In this document: positions 16,237 to 25,359 of the stretch, piece by piece | Layout of the letters: every line of letters starts with the position of its first letter | Numbering within the stretch: position 1 is the first letter of the stretch | Assembly (NCBI RefSeq): GCF_014195095.1 | Contig: NZ_JACIBC010000011.1 | Coordinates: 89,746 to 153,745 of the forward strand | Direction: 5' to 3' | Length of the DNA stretch: 64,000 nucleotides | Origin: Rhizobium sp. BK602 | Lineage (GTDB): Bacteria > Pseudomonadota > Alphaproteobacteria > Rhizobiales > Rhizobiaceae | Notes under the pieces: model-generated | Seen by the model: only the letters and a program-made list of their open reading frames with translations | Told to the model about the DNA's origin: nothing | Database searches by the model: none | Program-made: the position numbers and the translations under genes

Positions 16237-17049
16237 ATGGCGATGGCTAGCTTGCGACCGCGAAGGTATCTAATCGCAGATGCCTTAATTAGTAAAAAGA
16301 ACGTTATGAGCGCGGTTATCCTTCGTGATATGCGTACGCGTTTTTTTAATCATGGACTTGGATTTATAATTGTCCCGATTTGGCCTTTGATTCACATGGG
16401 CGTCTTAATATTAATTCATGCCGCTGCGGGACATGGTGCTCCGCTTTATGGAGAAAGTGCTGCGCTCTTCTATGCAACGGGACTCGTCCCCACTTTAGCG
16501 TTCATGTATGTGTCGCGTTTTATGGGATGGTCGGTTACGCAGAATAGGCCAATGATGGCTTTCCCAATCGTAAGGTCGCTTGACGTTATGTTTGGACGGG
16601 CTTTTTTGGAATTCATAGCCGCCTGTATAACGCTTATGGCGATCATGATTATATTGTGGGCAACAGGACAAAATCCGTGGCCGTTTGACCTGGAGCGCGC
16701 GGTCGGTGCGTATTTGGCAGTAATATTTCTTGCTTTTGGATGTGGTATACTTGTTGGTGTCCTTGGAATGATGCAGCCATTTCTATTAACGGTTTGGCAG
16801 ATTGTTCTAATATGCTTGTATATTTCTTCAGGGACGATGTTTGTTGCCTCGAACTTACCAGACAGTATCTCATATATCTTATCTTTCAATCCAGTTCTAC
16901 AGTGTGTTGAATGGATGCGTACTGCATTTTACGCAAGTTATAGCGACAAGTTAATAAATGAAGAATACGTTGTTAGCTTCGCCGTCGTTGCTCTTTGTTT
17001 AGGACTTGCTATCGAACGTTTACTGAGAAGACGGTTGTTGGAGGGCTAA
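16237..17049 (+). CDS. ABC-2 type polysaccharide export permease (KpsM/Wzm-like)
   Basis: A 270-residue integral membrane protein. After a cytoplasmic start with SAVILRDMRTRFFNHGLGF, the usual amphipathic N-terminus of Wzm/KpsM proteins, there are about six hydrophobic segments, including IIVPIWPLIHMGVLILIHAA, LMAIMIILWATG, FGCGILVGVLGMM and IVLICLYISSGTMFVASNLP. Such permeases pair with a KpsT/Wzt ATPase to export lipid-linked polysaccharide. No partner ATPase is in this island: the next gene is on the opposite strand. The ATPase must lie elsewhere or the export system is incomplete. No strong ribosome site precedes the ATG; MAMASL gives two nearby starts. Confidence 0.82.
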   Translation: MAMASLRPRRYLIADALISKKNVMSAVILRDMRTRFFNHGLGFIIVPIWPLIHMGVLILIHAAAGHGAPLYGESAALFYATGLVPTLAFMYVSRFMGWSVTQNRPMMAFPIVRSLDVMFGRAFLEFIAACITLMAIMIILWATGQNPWPFDLERAVGAYLAVIFLAFGCGILVGVLGMMQPFLLTVWQIVLICLYISSGTMFVASNLPDSISYILSFNPVLQCVEWMRTAFYASYSDKLINEEYVVSFAVVALCLGLAIERLLRRRLLEG

Positions 17050-17078
17050 GGGCCTGCTTTTGGGGCTTTCATGCTTTT

Positions 17079-19379
17079 CTAGGACACTGCAACTGTGCAT
17101 GCCGATCCTTCGGAAGTTCCGTTGCCTGCAGTAGAAAAAAACATCCGCCCAGTTATGGAGGTAGCATTGGTCCCTGTGATTTCCATGTATTTCAGGGTTG
17201 GCCGTTTAGTTCCGTTCGTCATGTAATTCCAGGTTACTTCACTGATCGTGGGGGTGCGCCACATGTTATGTGTCCAAGTTAACGTTTGCTCGGTCACTAT
17301 ATTGCCAGGATCGATGGACGCTGAGCCATTGAAGGTAGCAAACTTCGTTGACTTACCATCATTTATACTGAATCCACATTGCTTCAATGACGGTAAGGAG
17401 GGAGATGATGCGAAATCCAAGGGAATTATTCCCGGGTAGGCAACCGTATTTCCTTCAATTTTGCCTGATTTTATCACGAGATCGCCAGTCGAATCGTTGT
17501 GCCAGCCGACTGAATTATTTACTATTAGTGCACAGCCTATATATATATTAGTGCTCCCGCGTTTAGTCCAAATTGCTCTTGATGGATTTCCATCGGGAGC
17601 AATGCCGCGAAAATCATGTATGAATACTTGATTTATTATGGAATGGCGTACCGTACTTTCAAATACTATGCCGTGGCCAGCAGTGCCACCATGAAATGTA
17701 AGTGTACCAAATTGCAAGTTGGTTGAACTAGCGAGCAGTCGTACCGAGCCTTTGTTTCCTTGTGCGGCTCTATTTTCATATTCCGCTACGTAGAGAATGT
17801 CGGTCGTTTGAAAATCAAAGTCGGGTAAGGAACCATTGCCGATGTTTTGGTTTCGAATATTAACTTTGTTGAGTTGCCCAAGGACATGCCCTCGCACTTT
17901 TATGCCGCCAAGGCAGCCTTCGGAGGTCAAATTGTCTGAACGAATGCGTAGAAAAACATCTCCTTGGAGCCTTATGCCGCAGCCATTTTTATGGGTGTGA
18001 CTATGGATAAACCCCAGTTCACAACCCGCAACAGCGTTATTTGACGTCTTATCCGCCCACACCATGCCAGTAATGTTTTCGGTAGGAAACATGAGCGAGG
18101 GCATCTCCGTTCCATAATACATTTCGTCCGGGTAAAAGCAGAGTTCTGCCGTGACATTGTCGATAAGAATGTCGCCGGGGCCCCGAAACACAAATCCTTC
18201 GTATGAACAATTGCTTACATTGAAGTCTCGAATATTTCCCGCCTGATTATTCAGGGCATTATATGACCAATCTGAGGGAGGCGGCCGAGCGACGTTTCCA
18301 AGCTCTGAATAGAAGCCAATGCCTGCACAATACTGTATTCCGACATCTTGAATAACGTATCGCCGTCCGTACAAACGGATGCCACCACCATCCCATTTAT
18401 CGGTTCCGACACCTGCAAAACGGGTTCCGGATGATCCTCCATAGTTATTCTGACGATTGCCATCGATCGTAATTCCGGTGATACTGAAACCCCATGTAAT
18501 CTTCGGATCTGTGATGAGTTTAACCGTGCTATCAACTAAGCCAAAAAAACCTTTTGTTTGTAGAATAGCTTTTCGATCATTTGCGATTCCGGCTCCGTTT
18601 TGGAGCTTGATAAATGACTGGCTTTTCCCATACCCACTCAATACCGATTGGGTATAAATGTTGATTGTTTGAGAAGTGTAGATGGTGCCAATTGGCAGTT
18701 GTACAGCAACTCCGAGTAGACTGCCCACATCGATTGTGGCTTGTAAGGCCGGTCCGCTATCAAATGCCGCGACGTTAATTTGCGCGCCCAGCATTTCTGG
18801 TCGAAGCAATGGAACATCTATAAGCCAATAGCCGCCGTTCGTATTGTCGGTTGAGCCATCCGGCATGAAGCGATCGTTGGAGCGAAAAAATGAGAGCTTT
18901 GGGAAATCTGTAATGTCCGCCAAGCTGATCCGGCGATACTTTGCCGCTGCGTTTCGCGACATCGTTCTCAGATCATAAAATTGAATGCTGATTCTTCTAC
19001 TCCGCGCCGGGATTGCTGCTGATATGGCAGTGGAAACGTCCGCAAAGGAAGCTTCAATTTGAAGGTTGTTTTGGGCGGCACCAAGATCAGGAATATCTGC
19101 AAGATTATCTGTGCGTTGTGAAGCTCCGTTGGCCAGGGCAAGAGAAGATAGCGATGCTTCGTCCAATTCGACGATCAAATTGCCGCGGGTAGAACTTTTA
19201 CTTATAAGACCAGAGCCTACATTGATTGGTAGGCCGGTCGCTTCGAGGTATGATGCGGTTCGATGTGCGTCCGTCGAAGTGCCGGCATCTTCAAATGAAG
19301 AGCGGCCATTTGTCCTTGAGATACCAACTCGTTCGACAATCGCACCGGAAAATAGCCTGAGAAGCGAGCGTCGATCCAT
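17079..19379 (-). CDS. right-handed beta-helix protein, pectate-lyase-superfamily/tailspike-like
   Basis: A 766-residue protein. A Ser/Thr/Ala-rich N-terminal region (1-190) is followed by MLGAQINVAAFDSGPALQAT (near 196-215) and LPIGTIYTSQTINI, the entry to the pectate-lyase-superfamily fold found in phage tailspikes and polysaccharide depolymerases. Short repeating strands follow to about residue 640 (for example GGGIRLYGRRYVIQDVGIQY), then a separate C-terminal domain. The start MDRRSLLRLFSGAIVERVG has two arginines but no clear signal peptide. It converges on the permease gene with 29 bp between stops and shares the AT-rich composition of the island. A secreted glycan lyase or hydrolase acting on the local polysaccharide is the natural guess; catalytic residues cannot be assigned. 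Confidence 0.7.
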   Translation of the reverse strand: MDRRSLLRLFSGAIVERVGISRTNGRSSFEDAGTSTDAHRTASYLEATGLPINVGSGLISKSSTRGNLIVELDEASLSSLALANGASQRTDNLADIPDLGAAQNNLQIEASFADVSTAISAAIPARSRRISIQFYDLRTMSRNAAAKYRRISLADITDFPKLSFFRSNDRFMPDGSTDNTNGGYWLIDVPLLRPEMLGAQINVAAFDSGPALQATIDVGSLLGVAVQLPIGTIYTSQTINIYTQSVLSGYGKSQSFIKLQNGAGIANDRKAILQTKGFFGLVDSTVKLITDPKITWGFSITGITIDGNRQNNYGGSSGTRFAGVGTDKWDGGGIRLYGRRYVIQDVGIQYCAGIGFYSELGNVARPPPSDWSYNALNNQAGNIRDFNVSNCSYEGFVFRGPGDILIDNVTAELCFYPDEMYYGTEMPSLMFPTENITGMVWADKTSNNAVAGCELGFIHSHTHKNGCGIRLQGDVFLRIRSDNLTSEGCLGGIKVRGHVLGQLNKVNIRNQNIGNGSLPDFDFQTTDILYVAEYENRAAQGNKGSVRLLASSTNLQFGTLTFHGGTAGHGIVFESTVRHSIINQVFIHDFRGIAPDGNPSRAIWTKRGSTNIYIGCALIVNNSVGWHNDSTGDLVIKSGKIEGNTVAYPGIIPLDFASSPSLPSLKQCGFSINDGKSTKFATFNGSASIDPGNIVTEQTLTWTHNMWRTPTISEVTWNYMTNGTKRPTLKYMEITGTNATSITGRMFFSTAGNGTSEGSACTVAVS

Positions 19380-19488
19380 TGCATGATATCCAGAACTGGT
19401 TTCCTAGAAGGGTAAAAAGAGGGCCAATGCGTTTATTGTCAACGCAATTTTATCGCCTGCTTCTGGAGGCAACCATCGAGAGCGCAGC

Positions 19489-20439
19489 TCAACCCTGCGC
19501 CTGAAGGACGGCCCGAGCCATCACCTGCGCCCGAGTCGGAGCGCCCGAGCGTCCGCCGAAGACCTCGCATTTGAGCGCGGCGGCGATGGAGGAGAGGTGG
19601 ATCGCGTCTCTCGGCGTCTTGCCCTCGGCGATGGCCAGCGCAAAGGCGCCATGGAAGATATCGCCGGCGGCAAGCGTGTCGATGGCCTTGATCGCGAGCG
19701 CGGGCCAGTGGGCGATCGTGCCGCTGTCGTCTTCGAACCAGTAACTGCCGGCGGCACCGGCGGTGACGCAGATAAAGGCATGGCCGAACCGCTGCTTCAG
19801 GCGTGCCACCATATCGGCAACATCTTGAGCGCCGGTCAGGCGCTCGGCGGCCGGTTCGGAAAACACGATATGGCTTGCCGCCGGTGCAAGCCGCTCGATG
19901 ATGCCGTCCGGCGCGACATCGCCGTCCAGAATGGCCGGTTTGCCCGCGTCTCTTGCGGCTTTCAGAACCTGCAGCGCCAGCTCTGGCCAGCGCACATCGA
20001 CGAGAACGGCGTCGACGGCGGCGATATCCTGCGGCGTGACCGCTCTTACCGTCTCGTGCAGTTTCGGATCGTAGAAGGGCACGATCAGCCGTTCACCGTC
20101 ATCGTCGATCAGGATGGTGGAAAGCGCCGAGCGCGCGCCCTCGACGCGCAGCATGCCGTCCGTTTCGATCCCGGCGTCGTTAAGATCGCGGACGATCCGT
20201 TCGCCGGTCTCGTCATCTCCGACCGCGCCCCACAGGCTCGCCTTGCCGCCGAGCCGGGCGACCGCATAGGCAGCGCTCGACGCCATGCCCTCGGCAATCT
20301 GCAGCATGTCATAGGGCAGGACCTTCCCCTGGCCCGATGGCAGATGACGGACGCGGAACAGCGTGTCGAGAACGGCGGCCCCGACACAGAGGACATGTTT
20401 GGGCGCGCCCGCCGGCTGATCGAAAACCGAGAAGGACAT
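19489..20439 (-). CDS. PfkB family sugar kinase
   Basis: A 316-residue ribokinase-family kinase that would phosphorylate a sugar or sugar acid entering through the adjacent transporter. The N-terminal motif is HVLCVGAAVLDTLFRV, AEGMASSAAYAVARLGG gives the substrate-binding glycines, and the C-terminal ATP/anion-hole motif is IDTLAAGDIFHGAFALAIAE, with the catalytic Asp in AAGD. The ATG at 20439 overlaps the stop of the MalK-type gene by four bases, which fixes the start; in-frame codons further upstream lie inside that gene. It ends the operon. The substrate is unknown, though sulfofructose kinases and KDG kinases share this overall form. Confidence 0.85.
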   Translation of the reverse strand: MSFSVFDQPAGAPKHVLCVGAAVLDTLFRVRHLPSGQGKVLPYDMLQIAEGMASSAAYAVARLGGKASLWGAVGDDETGERIVRDLNDAGIETDGMLRVEGARSALSTILIDDDGERLIVPFYDPKLHETVRAVTPQDIAAVDAVLVDVRWPELALQVLKAARDAGKPAILDGDVAPDGIIERLAPAASHIVFSEPAAERLTGAQDVADMVARLKQRFGHAFICVTAGAAGSYWFEDDSGTIAHWPALAIKAIDTLAAGDIFHGAFALAIAEGKTPRDAIHLSSIAAALKCEVFGGRSGAPTRAQVMARAVLQAQG

Positions 20440-21497
20440 CAAAGCCGTTTGCCGCTCGCCTTGTCGAACAGATGCACGCTGCCCGCATCGATCCCGATAT
20501 CGATCGTGTCGCCGAAGCGGATATCGAGCCGCTCGCGGAACAGGCAGGCGATGGTCTCGCCGCCGCAATCGAGCTTGGCGTAGATTTCCGAGCCGGTGCC
20601 CTCGACGATCTGCACCCGTCCGGCAATCCCGCCGCTGGCGGCGCGAATATGCTCAGGGCGAATGCCGTAGACCAGCGGCCGGCCGCCGTGCTGGGAGATG
20701 GGCAATCCAGAGGGCAGCGGCAGGATGAGGCCCTTGTCGCTGTGGAACACGCCTTCCTCGATTTTCCCATCGATGAAATTCATGGCCGGCGAGCCGATGA
20801 AGCCGGCGACGAATAGATTGGCCGGGCGGTCATAGAGATCGAGCGGCGCACCGACCTGCTCGATCAGGCCACCATGCAGCACGACGATCTTGTCGGCCAT
20901 CGTCATGGCCTCCACCTGATCATGCGTGACATAGATCGTCGTCGTGCCGACCCGCTGATGCATGGATTTGATCTCGCCGCGCATCTGCACGCGCAGCTTG
21001 GCATCGAGATTGGACAGAGGCTCGTCGAACAGGAAGACCTGCGGATCGCGAACCAGCGCGCGGCCCATCGCCACGCGCTGGCGCTGCCCACCGGAAAGCT
21101 GGCGCGGCAGGCGGTCGAGCAGCGCCTCGAGCCCGAGGATGGCGGCTGCCTTTTCCACCTTCTCGGTGATCTCCACGGGGCTGGCCTTCTTCAGTTTCAG
21201 CGCAAAGCCCATGTTCTCGGCGACCGTCATGTGCGGATAGAGTGCATAGTTCTGGAAGACCATGGCGATGTCGCGGTCGCGTGCCGGCAGGTTGCTGACC
21301 TCGCGGGCGCCGATGCGAATCTCGCCGTCGCTGACCTCCTCCAGCCCGGCGATCATGCGCAGCAATGTGGATTTGCCGCAGCCGGACGGGCCGACAAGGA
21401 CCACGAATTCGCCGTCGGCAATGTCGACGCTGATATCATGGATGACCTTGACCTGGCCGAAGCGCTTCTGGATGTTTTGAATGTTGACGGGTGCCAT
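20439..21497 (-). CDS. sugar ABC transporter ATP-binding protein (MalK/UgpC type)
   Basis: A 352-residue ATPase of the CUT1 carbohydrate importer class. Walker A GPSGCGKST lies near 38-46, the signature LSGGQRQRVAMGRALVRDP near 134-152, and Walker B FLFDEPLSNLDAKL follows. A C-terminal OB-fold domain (about 235-352) carries VYGIRPEHIRAA. It energises the two permeases encoded just upstream and overlaps the kinase start by ATGA. Confidence 0.95.
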   Translation of the reverse strand: MAPVNIQNIQKRFGQVKVIHDISVDIADGEFVVLVGPSGCGKSTLLRMIAGLEEVSDGEIRIGAREVSNLPARDRDIAMVFQNYALYPHMTVAENMGFALKLKKASPVEITEKVEKAAAILGLEALLDRLPRQLSGGQRQRVAMGRALVRDPQVFLFDEPLSNLDAKLRVQMRGEIKSMHQRVGTTTIYVTHDQVEAMTMADKIVVLHGGLIEQVGAPLDLYDRPANLFVAGFIGSPAMNFIDGKIEEGVFHSDKGLILPLPSGLPISQHGGRPLVYGIRPEHIRAASGGIAGRVQIVEGTGSEIYAKLDCGGETIACLFRERLDIRFGDTIDIGIDAGSVHLFDKASGKRL

Positions 21498-21533
21498 GAT
21501 TGGATCCTGTTCGAATAGGGTAGGGTGCCGCGA

Positions 21534-22358
21534 TCAGCCGCCCTTGACGGCGCCGGCGGTCAGTCCGGCAACGATCTGCTTCTGGGCAAAGATCGTCAGA
21601 ACCAGCACCGGCAGCGTGACGATCAGGGCGGCGGCGGCCAGCGGCCCCCAGCTCACCTGCTCGAAGGACAGCATGTTGTAGACGGCGACCGGCAAGGTGC
21701 GCGTCTCTCGGCTGGCGAGCACGATGCCGAAGACGAAATTGTTCCATGAGAAGATGATCGAGAGGATGAAGGCGACGACGATCCCCGGCTTGGCGATCGG
21801 CAGCGCCACCAGCCGGAACACCTGCCATGGCGTCGCGCCGTCGATGCTGGCGGCCTCTTCCAGCTCCATCGGCGTCGTCTCGAAATAGCCGATCATGATC
21901 CACACGACGATCGGGACGGTGACCACCAGATGGATGATGATCTGCGGCCAGAGCGTTCCCAGGAGGTTCAGCCACTGGAAGAGCAGGAAGAGCGGGATGA
22001 GGAAGGAGAGGCCGGGCGTCATGCGGGCGATCATGATGACGACGGCCGATTTCTCCGCCTTCAGCCGGGCGATACCGTAGCCGGCAGGAACGCCGATCAG
22101 AAGCGCGAGCAGGGTGGCGGCACCCGTCACCAGCACGGAATTCCAGAAGTAGAGGAAGAAATTATTCTCCTCGAAGACCTTCACGTAGTTCGACCAGGCG
22201 AAGCGCTCGGGGATGAAGATCGGCGGATAGGCGCCATTGTCGATCTCGTATTTCAAGGACAGCGAGATCATCCAGAGGAAGAAGAGGACCACCGGCGAGA
22301 TCATCACCAGCGCCACAAAGAGAAGACCGATGCGGTCGAGCGTCTTGCGTTTCATCAC
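21534..22358 (-). CDS. carbohydrate ABC transporter permease (MalG type)
   Basis: A 274-residue inner-membrane permease with about six helices. The EAA loop that contacts the ATPase is EEAASIDGATPWQVFRLVAL near residues 167-186. The N-terminal helix is IGLLFVALVMISPVVLFFLW. It overlaps the preceding permease gene by four bases and precedes the ATPase by 36. Confidence 0.94.
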   Translation of the reverse strand: MMKRKTLDRIGLLFVALVMISPVVLFFLWMISLSLKYEIDNGAYPPIFIPERFAWSNYVKVFEENNFFLYFWNSVLVTGAATLLALLIGVPAGYGIARLKAEKSAVVIMIARMTPGLSFLIPLFLLFQWLNLLGTLWPQIIIHLVVTVPIVVWIMIGYFETTPMELEEAASIDGATPWQVFRLVALPIAKPGIVVAFILSIIFSWNNFVFGIVLASRETRTLPVAVYNMLSFEQVSWGPLAAAALIVTLPVLVLTIFAQKQIVAGLTAGAVKGG

Positions 22359-23293
22359 CGCGCCTCCGTATCCGACCAGTTCGTGCGTTGCCTTGCCATC
22401 AGCAGGACGAAGGACAGCGCGACGATGAGGATGAAGAAGATGACCGCCATGGCCGAGCCGTAGCCGACGTCGTAATAGGCGAAGGCGGTGTTGTAGAGAT
22501 AGATGTTGATCGTCTCCGAGGCCGTTCCGGGGCCGCCCTGCGTCATCGCATAGATGATGTCGAAGCTTTTGACCGCGTCGATGCTGCGGATGATAATCGC
22601 AATCATCAGGAAGGGCGCGATCATCGGCAGAGTGAGATAGCGGAACTTCTGCCAGGCATTGGCGCCGTCGATCTCCGCACTTTCATAGGGCTCGCGCGGA
22701 ACGGCGGCGAGACCGCCGAGCACGATCAGCATGACGAGCGGCGTCCATTGCCAGGTCTCCACCAAAACCAGCGAGGGAATGACGCTGAACTGGTTGTAGA
22801 TCCATTCCTGCGGGCCGATGCCGATAAACGAGAGGAGATAGTTGAGCACGCCGAGCTGCGGATGGAACATCATGGTCCAGACAAGCGCGATCGCCACCGG
22901 CGTCGCCATCATCGGCATGACGAAGATGCCGCGCAGGAAGCCGCGCAGGGGAAATTGCGCATCGAAGATCAGCGCGGCAAGGGTTCCCAGGAAAACCGGC
23001 GCGATGACCGAAAGGCCCGTGTAGAGCACCGTATGCCACAGCGCCTCCCAGAAGCGGGCATCCGTCGCCAGCCGGGCATAATTGGCAAAGCCCGCGAAGC
23101 TCTGGGATTGCCCCAGCGTCCAGCTGTTCACGCTCATCCAAAGGGTGAAGACCCATGGAAAAACGATGACTGCGGCGATGACCACCAGGGCCGGGATGAC
23201 GAAGGGCCAATAGTTGGGAACAAGCCCTTTCCTGGGCTTGTTCCTCTTCCCGGCGGTGTTCGTCGCGGTATTGTCGATACTCACGGAGGCCAT
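22355..23293 (-). CDS. carbohydrate ABC transporter permease (MalF/UgpA type)
   Basis: A 312-residue permease partner. It has a hydrophilic start (about 25 residues), a first helix FVIPALVVIAAVIVFPWVF, and the EAA loop YESAEIDGANAWQKFRYLTL near 218-237. The ATG shares its first base with the binding-protein stop, so expression is coupled. Confidence 0.94.
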   Translation of the reverse strand: MASVSIDNTATNTAGKRNKPRKGLVPNYWPFVIPALVVIAAVIVFPWVFTLWMSVNSWTLGQSQSFAGFANYARLATDARFWEALWHTVLYTGLSVIAPVFLGTLAALIFDAQFPLRGFLRGIFVMPMMATPVAIALVWTMMFHPQLGVLNYLLSFIGIGPQEWIYNQFSVIPSLVLVETWQWTPLVMLIVLGGLAAVPREPYESAEIDGANAWQKFRYLTLPMIAPFLMIAIIIRSIDAVKSFDIIYAMTQGGPGTASETINIYLYNTAFAYYDVGYGSAMAVIFFILIVALSFVLLMARQRTNWSDTEAR

Positions 23294-24624
23294 TACCCCT
23301 CACTTCGGGCAAGCACGGGCTCGAATTGAGCCGTTGCGGTCTTGAGTTCGGCCGCCGGGTCGGCGCCGCCGATCATGTTGGTCAGTGCCACGCCATAGAT
23401 GTCACGGAATTCGGTGACCGGAATGATGACGGGAAGGCCGAGCGCGGAGACCTTGCCGGAGCCGACGACGGCATCCAGCCAGGCCCCAGGCATCTTGACG
23501 CCTTCACGCACCTTCTGATCCTCAAGAACGGACTGGCGGAACGGCACGCCGGCGCCGGCCTGCAGCAGGCGCGCGCCCATGTCGTGCGAGATCACCCATT
23601 GGCAGAAGAGATAGGCGGCTTCCTTCTTCTGGCTGGCCGCCGTCACGCCGATGCCGTCGCCGAAGGTGGCGGCCGCCTGTCCGGCAGGGCCCTTGGGAAT
23701 GACGCTGTAGCCGACCTGGCCGACAACACGGGATTTCTCCGGGTTTTCGATTGGCGGGGCGAAACCGACGCCGTCGAACCACATGCCGATCTTGCCCTGC
23801 AGGAAAGCCGATTGCGATTCCGCCCAGTTGAAGCCGGAGACGCCGGGAGGCGCTGCCTTGGTCATCAGACGCTGATAGAGCTTGGCGGCCTCGACCGCTT
23901 CCGGCGATGTCGTGCGCAGCTTGCCGTCGGCGGAGAGCGGCGTCATGCCGTAGCCGAGCATGAAGGCTGTCCAGACCGGCGTGTTGGCATTCTTGAGGCC
24001 GCGGGCGACGAAGCCGTAGGTATTGGTCGATTTGTCGGTCAGCGCCTCGGCGGCGGCGGCCATGTCCTCGAACGTCTGCGGATAGGCGAGCCCCTTCTTT
24101 TCGAAGAGGGTCTTGTTCCAATAGACGATCCAGTAATCCACCGAGAAGGGCAGGGAGCGAAGGACGCCATTGGAGTCCTTGGCGAATTTCAGGCCGGCCT
24201 CGGCAAAGTCGCTTTCGACCAGCGACGGGTCGGTCAAGGACGGGTCCTTCAGGAAGCCGCTGATATCGGCGAGCCAGCCGCCCTTTTCGAACTGCCGCTT
24301 CTGCACGTGATAGCTCAGATGCACCACGTCGAAGCTCGGCTTGCCGGAGCTGAGCTCGATCGTCGTCTTCTGGCGCTGCTGCTGTTCCGGCGTCGCCTCG
24401 GCATTGACCTTGATGCCGGTCAGCGCTTCGAACTCGCTCAGATATTTGATGATGATTTCGCTGCGTGGGCTCTTGACCAGGTTGACCTCCAGCGTGGTCC
24501 CGGAAAAGCGCTTCCAATCTACCGCCGCCGATGCGGTGCGCACGCCAAGAAGGCTTGCCGCCCCCAGGGCTGCCGTGCCCGCCATGAAGTGGCGGCGTGT
24601 CGGATTGATGAATGACGATGACAT
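23293..24624 (-). CDS. sugar ABC transporter substrate-binding protein, Tat-exported
   Basis: A 443-residue family 1 extracellular solute-binding protein. NPTRRHFMAGTAALGAASLL is a twin-arginine signal and cleavage is likely after RTASA. TLEVNLVKSPRSEIIIKYL begins the first lobe. The ATG at 24624 is set by AGGAGGAAC just upstream; an in-frame start at 24675 lies before this site. Export in folded form is unusual for the family but common in rhizobial members. The ligand is unknown; the linked PfkB kinase and DapA-type lyase suggest a sugar or sugar acid. Confidence 0.92.
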   Translation of the reverse strand: MSSSFINPTRRHFMAGTAALGAASLLGVRTASAAVDWKRFSGTTLEVNLVKSPRSEIIIKYLSEFEALTGIKVNAEATPEQQQRQKTTIELSSGKPSFDVVHLSYHVQKRQFEKGGWLADISGFLKDPSLTDPSLVESDFAEAGLKFAKDSNGVLRSLPFSVDYWIVYWNKTLFEKKGLAYPQTFEDMAAAAEALTDKSTNTYGFVARGLKNANTPVWTAFMLGYGMTPLSADGKLRTTSPEAVEAAKLYQRLMTKAAPPGVSGFNWAESQSAFLQGKIGMWFDGVGFAPPIENPEKSRVVGQVGYSVIPKGPAGQAAATFGDGIGVTAASQKKEAAYLFCQWVISHDMGARLLQAGAGVPFRQSVLEDQKVREGVKMPGAWLDAVVGSGKVSALGLPVIIPVTEFRDIYGVALTNMIGGADPAAELKTATAQFEPVLARSEG

Positions 24625-24675
24625 GTGGTTCCTCCTCTTATGGCCGAAAATCTCCTCATTCGCGGCCTGTTTCAT

Positions 24676-25335
24676 TCAGATTTTCAAAGCGCGGTCCCTC
24701 GCTCCGGTGATATGCGAGACGAGCGATGCGACGGCATCTTCCGCGGATCGCCTTTGGATCGCTTCAAGCACTTGCAGATGCTCGTTCATGACCGGTCCGA
24801 CATGCCCGTTGATCCGGAAGCGGTCCTGGCTGATCAGGCGCATCTTGATGGAATTGACGCGATAGGCGTTCGAAATAATTGTGTTGCCGAGTGCGTCAAT
24901 GAAAACGTCGTGCATGCCCCAGTCGACCGATTGCGCGTGAAGCTCGAGTTCCTGAGACGTGTTGCCGGACTGGATGGCGTCGGCAATGTCGCGGTGTTGC
25001 TTCAAAAGCACGGCGATGGCCTCATCCGAGGCCGTCTGCGTGAAGAGCGCCACCGCTTCCTTTTCCAGGAAGATGCGCAGCTGAAACGCCTCGCGAATGA
25101 GGTTGAGGTCGATATGGGCGATCTGCAGCCCGCGCTGCGGCACGGTCTTGATCAATCCTTCGGCCTCAAGGCGCGGGATGAGTTCGCGGATGGCGCCCAG
25201 CGGCAGGCCGGTCAGTTCGACGAGCCTGCGCTGCGAAACGAATTCGCCGGGACGCACGTCGCGAGCGAGCAGATGCTGGGTAAAGCTCGCATAAGCCTTT
25301 TCCCGCAACGTCGGCTGCTCGTTCATACCGTCCAT
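24676..25335 (-). CDS. GntR family regulator (FCD domain)
   Basis: A 219-residue regulator. The N-terminal winged helix has VSQRRLVELTGLPLGAIREL and LEAEGLIKTVPQRGLQI, and the C-terminal all-helical FCD domain runs from about residue 75 to 215. It lies between the lyase and binding-protein genes, all on the minus strand, so it probably senses the transported compound or a product. The 14-bp palindrome at 26282-26295 before the first gene is its likely operator. Confidence 0.9.
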   Translation of the reverse strand: MDGMNEQPTLREKAYASFTQHLLARDVRPGEFVSQRRLVELTGLPLGAIRELIPRLEAEGLIKTVPQRGLQIAHIDLNLIREAFQLRIFLEKEAVALFTQTASDEAIAVLLKQHRDIADAIQSGNTSQELELHAQSVDWGMHDVFIDALGNTIISNAYRVNSIKMRLISQDRFRINGHVGPVMNEHLQVLEAIQRRSAEDAVASLVSHITGARDRALKI

Positions 25336-25359
25336 TCGTCCCCTCCCTGTCCGGTTCGC

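Noticed and set aside
23326..24615. A 429-codon plus-strand frame across the Tat-exported binding protein
   Set aside because: Shadow of the binding-protein gene; no recognisable domain.
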